10,695 bases of DNA from JBBRZF01 sp038236965 (GTDB lineage: Bacteria; Acidobacteriota; Terriglobia; Terriglobales; Acidobacteriaceae), in contig JBBRZF010000122.1 of NCBI GenBank assembly GCA_038236965.1, positions 1 to 10,695 of the forward strand, in the 5' to 3' direction. The notes beneath the pieces were generated by a model. That model saw nothing but the letters and a program-made list of their open reading frames with translations. It made no database searches and was not told where the DNA came from. The number at the start of each line of letters is the position of its first letter. Position 1 is the stretch's first letter. Made by a program: the position numbers and the translations under genes. Below, piece after piece: positions 1-5,336 of the stretch.

Positions 1-732
1 AGTCGTTATCTGCTCCGTCGTGCCCAGTTCCAACAGCTTGCCGTTGTGCATCACAGCGATGCGCGTCGCCAGGTAGCGCACCACTGGCATCGAGTGCGAG
101 ATGAATAAGTAGGTCAATCCAAAATTACGCTGCAAATCCGCAAGCAGGTTCACGATCTGCGCACCCACGCTTACGTCCAGCGCGGAAACAGGTTCGTCGG
201 CCACAATAAATCGCGGACGCAGCGCCAGTGCCCGTGCGATCCCGATGCGTTGCCGCTGGCCTCCGCTGAATTCGTGCGGATAGCGCTGCAGCGCCGACCG
301 GTCCAGCCCCACTGCTCGCATCAGTTCCTCAGCGCGGCGACGGCGCTCGTCGGCAGAAACGTTTTCGTGGATCAGCATCGGTTCCGTAACCACTTCTTCT
401 ACTTTGAAACGGGGGTCCAGCGAGCCGAACGGGTCTTGAAAGATGATCTGCATATCGCGCCGTGCCTGGCGCATCTCGCGCGACGAAAGCGAGGTCAAGT
501 CGCGCCCGTCACAAAGCACCGCCCCCGACGTAGGCTCTATCAGGCGCAGGATCAATCGTCCCAGTGTGCTCTTTCCGGAACCGGATTCGCCCACCAGTCC
601 CAGAGTCTCACCCGCCGCGATGTCGAGCGAGATGTCATCCACGGCACGCACCACTCCGCCCGCCAATCCGCCAAAGACGGATTCGTTCAGGGGAAACGTT
701 TTCACCAGATGCGAAACGGAAATCAAAGCCAC
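1..732 (-). CDS. Peptide ABC transporter ATP-binding protein, OppF/DppF type (partial, N-terminal 244 codons)
   Basis: This is the cytoplasmic ATPase that powers uptake of oligopeptides, dipeptides or related solutes through an inner-membrane ABC importer. Reading the minus strand from a GTG at 732 gives an open frame to the window edge. In order it shows Walker A GESGSGKST (about residues 48-56), a Q-loop IIFQDPFGSLDPR, the signature FSGGQRQR, Walker B FIVADEP followed by the D-loop SALD, and the switch histidine in LFISHSMPVVRYLA. The N-terminal part lets an 'AVDDISLDI' strand precede Walker A, as in OppF. Family members are about 320-330 residues, so roughly 80 C-terminal residues, including the usual oligopeptide-transporter C-terminal region, lie outside the window. 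The start is supported by AGGA seven bases upstream; an ATG at 740 is out of frame and stops after five codons. The residue after the switch histidine is Ser where Asp is usual. The substrate cannot be told from this half. Confidence 0.93.
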   Translation of the reverse strand, partial: MALISVSHLVKTFPLNESVFGGLAGGVVRAVDDISLDIAAGETLGLVGESGSGKSTLGRLILRLIEPTSGAVLCDGRDLTSLSSREMRQARRDMQIIFQDPFGSLDPRFKVEEVVTEPMLIHENVSADERRRRAEELMRAVGLDRSALQRYPHEFSGGQRQRIGIARALALRPRFIVADEPVSALDVSVGAQIVNLLADLQRNFGLTYLFISHSMPVVRYLATRIAVMHNGKLLELGTTEQITT

Positions 733-739
733 GAAAGCA

Positions 740-743
740 TCCT
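740..743 (-). promoter_or_regulatory. Shine-Dalgarno AGGA for the ABC ATPase GTG start
   Basis: On the minus strand AGGA lies seven bases before the GTG at 732. It decides the start because no in-frame ATG is nearby. The 13-bp tandem array begins at the very next base upstream. Confidence 0.6.
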
Positions 744-804
744 AACAAACCTGCTCAACAAACCTATTCAACAAACCCATTCAACAAACCTATTCAACAA
801 ACCC
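744..804. repeat. 13-bp tandem repeat array, about 4.7 copies
   Basis: Copies start at 744, 757, 770, 783 and 796. The consensus is AACAAACCTATTC; copy 1 has CTGCTC and copy 3 has CCATTC at the end, and the last copy is cut after AACAAACCC. On the minus strand the unit reads GAATAGGTTTGTT and the array lies directly upstream of the ABC ATPase ribosome binding site, so it is probably in that gene's leader or promoter. The period is not a multiple of three and no convincing gene runs through it. Confidence 0.9.
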
Positions 805-825
805 AAGCCTACTCACCACCCAAAC

Positions 826-862
826 GTCATCTCGACCGAAGCGAAGCGAAGTGGAGAGACCC
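826..862. repeat. Probable dispersed intergenic repeat (37 bp)
   Basis: The segment begins GTCATCTCGACC, continues with GAAGC twice and GAAG, and ends GTGGAGAGACCC. The outer TCTC and GAGA can pair, but the interior pairs poorly. I recall close relatives of this sequence, of the form GTCAT-TCGACC-GAAGC-GGAGTGGAG, as scattered intergenic elements in Acidobacteria and some other phyla. Only one copy lies in this window, so the repeat status rests on recollection and not on the sequence alone. Confidence 0.5.
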
Positions 863-904
863 TTTGTTTCGCCCTTTGTTCCTGACCTTCCTACGCGCCG
901 CTCA

Positions 905-962
905 TGCTCTTGCTGTTGCCGTTGCCTTTGACCTTCCCTCCGCGCACTCTGCGTTAAAGCTT
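905..962. repeat. Low-complexity block in the divergent intergenic region
   Basis: Read on the minus strand, the block starts AAGCTTTAACGCAGAGTG, passes through a GCGCGGAGGGAAGG core, and ends in short CAACGG/CAACAG/CAAGAG units. GCAGAG-NN-CGCGGAGG sequences of this type are common as non-coding repeats in several bacterial phyla. It lies directly ahead of the YcxB-like gene. It may carry that gene's promoter, but I see no convincing pair of -35 and -10 hexamers. Confidence 0.35.
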
Positions 963-1005
963 TTGACTTTGCTTTTAGCTCTGCCCGCGTGTTTTACTCG
1001 GCGCG

Positions 1006-1542
1006 ATGGACGCCATCCTCTCCGAGTTCGATATCACCGCCGATGATTTCCGCGAGGCGCAGAATGAGCACCTCTATTACGGCAGCACCCAGGCTACGCG
1101 TGTGCGATGGTTCAGCATCGCCGGAATCGGATTCATCCTTTTGGGCTCGGGACTGATCTTTACCGGCAAGCCTTTGGGCGGCGCGCTGGTCATGCTCGGA
1201 ATGATGTTCCTCATCCTGCAACGCCTGCGCATCGCCAGTTCCGTAAAGGCCTTCGCGCGCGAGGAACAGAAGTATCGCGGTATCAAGACCGAGATCAGCG
1301 AAGCCGGTGTGCGCGTCGTGACCTCCGTCGGTGCGCGCATGTGGAAGTGGAGCGAGGTATTCCAGGTACTGGAGAGTCCGAAACTTTTCCTGCTTTATCT
1401 CGACCAGAAATCATTTTCCGCACTGCCCAAGCGCGCCATGTCACCCCAGCAGATCGAACAAGCGCGCTTGTGGATGAAGAAAAATGTTTCCCGCTTCATC
1501 GACCGCGACGCAGCAGATCTTAACTCCGGTGACGTAAAGTAA
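1006..1542 (+). CDS. YcxB-like membrane protein
   Basis: The 178-residue protein has a short acidic N-terminus with the pattern SEFDITADDFREAQ, two adjacent hydrophobic segments at about 35-53 and 56-72 separated by GKPLG, and a cytoplasmic C-terminal domain of about 90 residues. That domain, with the core TEISEAGVRVVTSVGARMWK (94-113), WSEVFQVLESPKLFLLYL, and then FSALPKRAMS, matches the usual shape of the YcxB-like family: a small beta-rich domain after a membrane hairpin, with a 'PKRA' segment near the end. The family's function is not established. The ATG at 1006 is the only plausible start, because the frame has a stop at 976-978 and no other ATG, GTG or TTG lies between; no clear Shine-Dalgarno is visible. 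It is divergent from the ABC ATPase and convergent with the gene ending at 1633, with 90 bases between. I see no terminator hairpin in that gap. Confidence 0.75.
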   Translation: MDAILSEFDITADDFREAQNEHLYYGSTQATRVRWFSIAGIGFILLGSGLIFTGKPLGGALVMLGMMFLILQRLRIASSVKAFAREEQKYRGIKTEISEAGVRVVTSVGARMWKWSEVFQVLESPKLFLLYLDQKSFSALPKRAMSPQQIEQARLWMKKNVSRFIDRDAADLNSGDVK

Positions 1543-1632
1543 CTCGCCTACTCGCGCAAAACCTGGTGCAGGAAGGCCCAAGGCGCGGATTCACCTTTCA
1601 GAAATTTTCGCGGATCTCTGGAATGGTCTCGC

Positions 1633-2052
1633 CTATGCTGCCGGCTTAAGTTCTGTTGTTTCGGGGATAAGCGTTGATGCGGGCGTCGCGTCTCGACCTT
1701 CGCGGAATTTGCGCAGAAACAGAATGAGCGCAAGCAGCGCGAGTGCGATGCGCCAGTCTGGGATGGCCGCCGTTATCAGAGAAGCACGGGCAGCGCGCGC
1801 GGAAGCCACCGGGCTGAATTTCTCAAGCACAGGGTTCGGGGATGATTCCGGCGTCTTCGCCGCCTCCGGCCCTTCCCATCCGGCTCGGGCAGGAGCGAAC
1901 TGAGGATTTTGGTCCGGCACCTGTTCCAGAAGTTTGCGGAGATCCGGACGGATCGGCGTAGCTTCGGCACTCATTCCGCCAATCAACGCGAGGACGCCAG
2001 CCATCAGCGCCATCACAAGAGCTATCTTCCGCAGATTCCGTTTCCCGGTCAC
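1633..2052 (-). CDS. Hypothetical protein with signal peptide and C-terminal membrane anchor
   Basis: I do not recognise the family. From the GTG at 2052 the protein has 139 residues. A basic n-region (KRNLRK, 4-9), a hydrophobic core (10-26) and AEA ahead of Thr32 form a good signal peptide. A Pro/Ala/Glu-rich extracytoplasmic stretch (about 32-98) follows, then a hydrophobic segment (about 100-113) flanked by LRKFREGR, and about 20 polar residues. The simplest topology is export, then anchoring by the second helix with a short cytoplasmic tail. The same frame is open further upstream to an ATG-like start at 2169, but that would overlap the end of the Sel1 gene and bury the signal peptide, so the GTG is preferred; its Shine-Dalgarno is weak. 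It starts 31 bases after the Sel1-repeat gene stops and is probably co-transcribed. The tail is not a PEP-CTERM or LPXTG sorting signal. Confidence 0.6.
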   Translation of the reverse strand: MTGKRNLRKIALVMALMAGVLALIGGMSAEATPIRPDLRKLLEQVPDQNPQFAPARAGWEGPEAAKTPESSPNPVLEKFSPVASARAARASLITAAIPDWRIALALLALILFLRKFREGRDATPASTLIPETTELKPAA

Positions 2053-2083
2053 CCCAACTAGGATGCAAAGCAGGGCCGCAAGT

Positions 2084-2896
2084 TTACCTGCAGTAACGCT
2101 GAATCTCCGGCGGAGGCGAAGTTGGCACAACGCTGAACTCTCCATCCCATCCTGTGCAGCGTTTTGCATTCGCGTCGCGACGAACCGTCTCTGCCATATC
2201 GCGAGCTTTCGTCTTAAGTTCCTCGACCACAGTCGCCGGCAGCTCGCCTTTCAACGCGCGCAAATCGTTCTCCACCGAACGATTTCCCGCCCTGTAACTT
2301 AGGAGCAGCCAGACGTACGCCTTCTTCTTGTCCAGTGCGGTGCCGTGTCCCGAATACAGGTATTCCCCATATTTTTGCTGAGCCTGTGGCAATCCTTGTT
2401 CAGCCGCTTTCCGATACCACTCAGAAGCCACGGCGTAGTCACGGTCTTCCACTGCGAATCCCGTCAGATACTCGGCAAAAGGATCGCCAGCCTCCGCCGG
2501 AGCTCGCAGCGCCTCGATTGCTTTCCGAAAATCCCTCGGCATTCCGTTGCCCGTAAGGTACAGCCGCCCCAGTGCCCAGCCCGCCAGCCGGTCGCCGCCG
2601 TCGGCAGCTTTCCTGTACCAATGCTCGGCTTCAGAAGGATTCGCCGCAATCCGAAGCCCGTATTCGTTCATGTACCCAAACAGGAATTGCGCCTCCGTAT
2701 GGCCCCGCTCCGCCGCCGTTCTCAGGAACCCCGCAGCATCCACGCCGCTCTCAGACGACACTCCCGTTAGCGCGATTAGCCCGTGTTTGTAGAATTCGTC
2801 AGGAGTCATTGTTGCCGGCTGCAGAATCTGCTGCGCTGACGCACACGCCACTAATAGGAAGATTGCAGGAAGCGAACGTAAGAGTAGTTTGTACAC
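2084..2896 (-). CDS. Secreted Sel1-repeat (TPR-like) protein
   Basis: The 270-residue protein opens with an export signal (residues 1-21, KLLLR then a hydrophobic core). LVAC at 15-18 fits a lipobox, so it may be a lipoprotein attached at Cys18; ASA at 19-21 could instead be a signal peptidase I site. From about 53 to 204 it carries Sel1-type helical repeats, seen as FLRTAAERGHTEAQFLFGYM (58-77), HWYRKAADGGDRLAGWALG (92-110), and WYRKAAEQGLPQAQQKYGEY (160-179), with a more diverged unit between the last two. Sel1 repeats form curved solenoids that bind partner proteins, often in envelope or signalling roles; no enzymatic motif is visible. The C-terminal region (205-270) is outside the repeats and has two cysteines (247, 269) that could form a disulfide. 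The start is GTG at 2896, chosen because it supplies the signal sequence. The small anchored protein downstream may be its partner. Confidence 0.82.
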   Translation of the reverse strand: MYKLLLRSLPAIFLLVACASAQQILQPATMTPDEFYKHGLIALTGVSSESGVDAAGFLRTAAERGHTEAQFLFGYMNEYGLRIAANPSEAEHWYRKAADGGDRLAGWALGRLYLTGNGMPRDFRKAIEALRAPAEAGDPFAEYLTGFAVEDRDYAVASEWYRKAAEQGLPQAQQKYGEYLYSGHGTALDKKKAYVWLLLSYRAGNRSVENDLRALKGELPATVVEELKTKARDMAETVRRDANAKRCTGWDGEFSVVPTSPPPEIQRYCR

Positions 2897-3022
2897 GGCC
2901 CGGATTGTAACTGGAGACTTTGCCTCGGGCTATATTTTTTCGGCTAGACCCTTTAGAGGTAAGTACCTTGGCAACTTACACTTATTTACAGTGTTTTATC
3001 GCGCGTACAGGGCTGCTGGTGG

Positions 3023-3031
3023 TGGTAGAAT
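3023..3031 (+). promoter_or_regulatory. Possible extended -10 promoter of rpe (TGGTAGAAT)
   Basis: TG-N-TAGAAT is a five-of-six match to the -10 consensus with the extended TGn motif. No good -35 lies 16-18 bases upstream, which is compatible with extended -10 promoters. Transcription would begin near 3038, giving a leader of about 25 bases before the TTG start of rpe. Confidence 0.4.
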
Positions 3032-3049
3032 TTCCACAGATACCCTTGC

Positions 3050-3054
3050 GAGAG
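3050..3054 (+). promoter_or_regulatory. Shine-Dalgarno GAGAG for the rpe TTG start
   Basis: GAGAG lies eight bases before the TTG at 3063. Together with the family N-terminus it fixes the start, although the frame is open upstream for a further 58 codons. A three-codon frame (ATG ACC CTT TGA) at 3055-3066 overlaps the TTG. Confidence 0.5.
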
Positions 3055-3062
3055 ATGACCCT

Positions 3063-3737
3063 TTGATCGAGCTTGCGCCGTCCATTTTATCGGCCGATTT
3101 TGCGCATTTGGCGGACCAGGTCACCCAGGCCGTTGAAGGTGGCGCTACGGTGCTGCACGTGGATGTGATGGACGGACACTTCGTTCCCAACATCACCATC
3201 GGCCCGCCCGTCGTTGCCTCCTTGCGAAAAGTGACGGCAGCGCCGCTGGACGTCCACCTGATGATCGAGAATGCCGACCTGTTTATCCCGGCCTTTGTGG
3301 ATGCGGGCGCGGATTGGATCTCGGTACATCAGGAAGCATGCGTCCACCTGCATCGCACGCTGCAGTTGATCAGGTCACGGGGAGCCATGGCCGGCGTGGT
3401 GTTGAGTCCGGCGACTCCGGTGCATGTTTTGAGCGACGTTCTCGACATGGTGGATTACGTGTTGGTGATGTCGGTAAATCCCGGCTTCGGCGGACAGCAG
3501 TTCATCCCCCGATCGCTGGAAAAGATTCGCAAGCTGGTAGTCATGCGTAGCGCAGGCAAGTATGACTTCCGTATCGAAGTAGATGGTGGTATCACGGAGC
3601 AGACCATCGGCGATGCCGTTCGGGCTGGCGCCGAGATCCTGGTCGCAGGCAATGCCGTGTTCGGCAAAGGCGATGCGCGCCATAATGTGCAACATCTTCT
3701 GAGGATGGCTCAGGAGGCCACGCTGCTGCAGGCTTAA
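3063..3737 (+). CDS. rpe: Ribulose-phosphate 3-epimerase
   Basis: The enzyme interconverts D-ribulose 5-phosphate and D-xylulose 5-phosphate in the pentose phosphate pathway, in the cytoplasm. From the TTG at 3063 the product is 224 residues, the normal family length, beginning (M)IELAPSILSADFAHL. The metal ligands and catalytic acids of the TIM barrel are present: His32 and Asp34 in LHVDVMDGHFVPNITIG, His65 in LDVHLMIEN, and Asp174 in IEVDGGI. The phosphate-binding segments NPGFGGQ (139-145) and GGIT plus AGNAVF are also intact. A longer frame opens at 2889, but those 58 extra residues have no counterpart in the family, overlap the divergent Sel1 gene start, and cover the likely promoter. 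bamD starts 50 bases after the stop with no terminator between, so the two may share a transcript, although they have no functional link. Confidence 0.96.
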   Translation: MIELAPSILSADFAHLADQVTQAVEGGATVLHVDVMDGHFVPNITIGPPVVASLRKVTAAPLDVHLMIENADLFIPAFVDAGADWISVHQEACVHLHRTLQLIRSRGAMAGVVLSPATPVHVLSDVLDMVDYVLVMSVNPGFGGQQFIPRSLEKIRKLVVMRSAGKYDFRIEVDGGITEQTIGDAVRAGAEILVAGNAVFGKGDARHNVQHLLRMAQEATLLQA

Positions 3738-3787
3738 ACGCGGCGGCAAGTGGTAATTCGATCTTGTTTTCCCCAAGGTGGTAGGGA

Positions 3788-5110
3788 ATGATTCGTAAGG
3801 TTTCTATCGTTGTTCTGCTGGGAATGCTGTTGCTTGTCGGCGGCGCCTGCGGCAAGAACAAAAAAGTAACGAATCCGCTTGCCGATGTCGGCTCCAAGCA
3901 GCCTGACAAAGTGCTGTTTGATCGCGCTCTCGATGCCATGTCGCATCGCAAGTACGACGTAGCGCGTCTCAGCCTGCAGACGCTCATTAACACTTATCCA
4001 GAATCCGAATACGTTGCTCGCGCCAAATTAGGCATCGCCGATGCCTGGTACGCCGAGGGCGGCTCCGCCGCATTGGCACAGGCCGAAAATGAATACAAGG
4101 ATTTCCAGACCTTCTTCCCCAACATGCCGGAAGCCGCCGAAGCGCAACTCAAGGTCGCCGACATCCACTATCGGCAGATGGAGAAGGCGGACCGCGATTA
4201 CACGCACGCCAAGCGCGCCGAAGACGAATATCGGCAACTGCTGCTGCAATTTCCCGACAGCAAGTTGGCTGACAATGCGCGGAAAAAACTTCTGGAAGTT
4301 CAGGAAGTCCTCGCCGACCGCGAATACCGCATCGGTCGTTATTACTACATCAAGGAATCGTGGAATGCTTCCATCGCTCGTCTCAAGACGCTCACCGACG
4401 CCTATCCGCTCTACAGCCAGGTGGACGAAGCTTTGTTCCTGCTCGGCGACGCCAACGAACACGAAGTGGTGCTGCTTAGGAATTGGAAGGGCGCTGACGA
4501 AGCGGTCAAGAACAAGATGATCCGCTCCTACGAAGACAAGGCCGCCGAAGCGTACTCGAAGATCCTCACCCGCTATCCCGTCATGGGGCGCGCCGAGGAC
4601 GCGAAAAAACGCATGGAAGCCTTGGATCGTCCGGTGCCAAAGCCCACCGACGAAGCCCTCGCCCAGAACAAGAAGGAAATGGAAGGCCGCGTCGAAACTG
4701 GAAAGATGGGCAAGATAATGAACAACCTTCATCGCCATCCTGACGTGAGAATGGCGGCGAAGGTAGGCGAGCCGACGTTGGTGGAACCCAAGCAGACAGA
4801 CGCTCCCGCCATGATCCGCGCCTTTAATGACGCAGCCAAGGCTGCTACCGACGCCTCCAAGGCCGGCAGCGTAAGCGTGGAAAAGGTGGACGGAAACAAG
4901 GTGCCGGAAAGCCAGGCCACTCCCCGTTCCGATTCCACCGAGGCGCCCGCTCCAGCGCCTCCGCAGGTGAATGAAGCCTCCAGGTCGAACACGGCTTCAA
5001 CCGACGCCAAGGCGGTTTCCGATACCAAGAAGTCCGACGAAAAAGACAAGAATGAGAGTTCGTCGAAGGAAAAGAAGAAGAAGGGCCTGCGAAAACTGAT
5101 CCCGTTCTAG
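3788..5110 (+). CDS. bamD: Outer membrane protein assembly factor BamD with long C-terminal extension
   Basis: BamD is the essential lipoprotein partner of BamA in the machine that inserts beta-barrel proteins into the outer membrane; it sits on the periplasmic face of that membrane. The 440-residue product has a lipoprotein signal (hydrophobic 5-17, then GGAC with the acceptor Cys21; Gly at -3 is a weaker lipobox than the usual Leu). TPR-like helical pairs follow from about 39 to 280. The first, PDKVLFDRALDAMSHRKYDV then LINTYPESEYVARAKLGIAD, is the typical BamD repeat, and further repeats end in LLLQFPDSKLADNARKKLLE, LTDAYPLYSQVDEALFLLGD and LTRYPVMGRAEDAKKRMEAL. Typical BamD is about 245 residues. 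Here residues 281-440 form an added low-complexity tail rich in Ala, Ser, Pro and Lys, ending in a KKKK run and GLRKLIPF. AGGTGG precedes the ATG at 3788. A strong terminator follows the stop. Confidence 0.9.
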   Translation: MIRKVSIVVLLGMLLLVGGACGKNKKVTNPLADVGSKQPDKVLFDRALDAMSHRKYDVARLSLQTLINTYPESEYVARAKLGIADAWYAEGGSAALAQAENEYKDFQTFFPNMPEAAEAQLKVADIHYRQMEKADRDYTHAKRAEDEYRQLLLQFPDSKLADNARKKLLEVQEVLADREYRIGRYYYIKESWNASIARLKTLTDAYPLYSQVDEALFLLGDANEHEVVLLRNWKGADEAVKNKMIRSYEDKAAEAYSKILTRYPVMGRAEDAKKRMEALDRPVPKPTDEALAQNKKEMEGRVETGKMGKIMNNLHRHPDVRMAAKVGEPTLVEPKQTDAPAMIRAFNDAAKAATDASKAGSVSVEKVDGNKVPESQATPRSDSTEAPAPAPPQVNEASRSNTASTDAKAVSDTKKSDEKDKNESSSKEKKKKGLRKLIPF

Positions 5111-5128
5111 GCAGGACACCCGGTATCC

Positions 5129-5167
5129 AGTACCCCACCGGACATGTACGGTGGGGTACTTCTTTTG
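5129..5167 (+). terminator. Rho-independent terminator after bamD
   Basis: AGTACCCCACCG (5129-5140) and CGGTGGGGTACT (5149-5160) form a perfect 12-bp stem around the 8-base loop GACATGTA, followed by TCTTTTG. It begins 18 bases after the bamD stop codon. Confidence 0.92.
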
Positions 5168-5222
5168 CTACTGCCTGTACGGTATGGTTAAGAATGCCGG
5201 AATCAGCTCCCCCCGCCATTCC

Positions 5223-5234
5223 TGCAAGGTTGCA
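5223..5234. promoter_or_regulatory. Palindrome TGCAAGGTTGCA upstream of the receiver gene
   Basis: The half-sites TGCAA and TTGCA are inverted around GG. It lies about 100 bases before the GTG at 5337 and is of the size and symmetry of a transcription-factor site. No regulator is identified. Confidence 0.3.
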
Positions 5235-5271
5235 AAGCTGGGTGATCCGCATCTTTCAGGCGTTGTACGCA

Positions 5272-5302
5272 TTGACGTAAGTCTCTGAAAGAAGTAACTT
5301 CT
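5272..5302 (+). promoter_or_regulatory. Possible promoter and operator of the receiver gene
   Basis: TTGACG (5272-5277) could be a -35 with TAACTT (5295-5300) as a weak -10, spacing 17. The candidate -10 lies inside the perfect 13-bp palindrome AGAAGTAACTTCT (5290-5302). Its one-base centre is too small for an RNA loop, so a protein-binding site is the better reading. The arrangement would allow a dimeric regulator to occlude the promoter; this is inference. Confidence 0.3.
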
Positions 5303-5324
5303 CAGTCACATTACCCGCCTTAAT

Positions 5325-5329
5325 AAGGA
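5325..5329 (+). promoter_or_regulatory. Shine-Dalgarno AAGGA for the receiver-domain gene
   Basis: AAGGA lies seven bases before the GTG at 5337. The spacing is near ideal and fixes the start that gives the family-typical N-terminus ALKILLADDS. Confidence 0.7.
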
Positions 5330-5336
5330 CGTCCAC

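Noticed and set aside
250..885. A 211-codon plus-strand frame across the ABC ATPase and the repeats
   Set aside because: It is antisense to a gene with all ABC ATPase motifs and runs on through the 13-bp array, giving a repetitive tail. It has no family resemblance.
928..968. TTGACC (928-933) and TTGACT (963-968) as promoters for the YcxB-like gene
   Set aside because: Neither has a recognisable -10 at 16-18 bases.
1548..1733. A 61-codon minus-strand frame in the gap after the YcxB-like gene
   Set aside because: It overlaps the end of the preferred 1633-2052 gene in another frame, has no recognisable domain, and its composition is unlike the neighbours.
2889..3062. The 58-codon upstream extension of rpe
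   Set aside because: It overlaps the divergent gene start and the likely promoter, and ribulose-phosphate epimerases start at the IELAPSIL segment.
4028..4738. A 236-codon minus-strand frame opposite bamD
   Set aside because: It has the same codon-opposite register as the frame opposite valS and is explained by codon bias; bamD is convincing on the plus strand.
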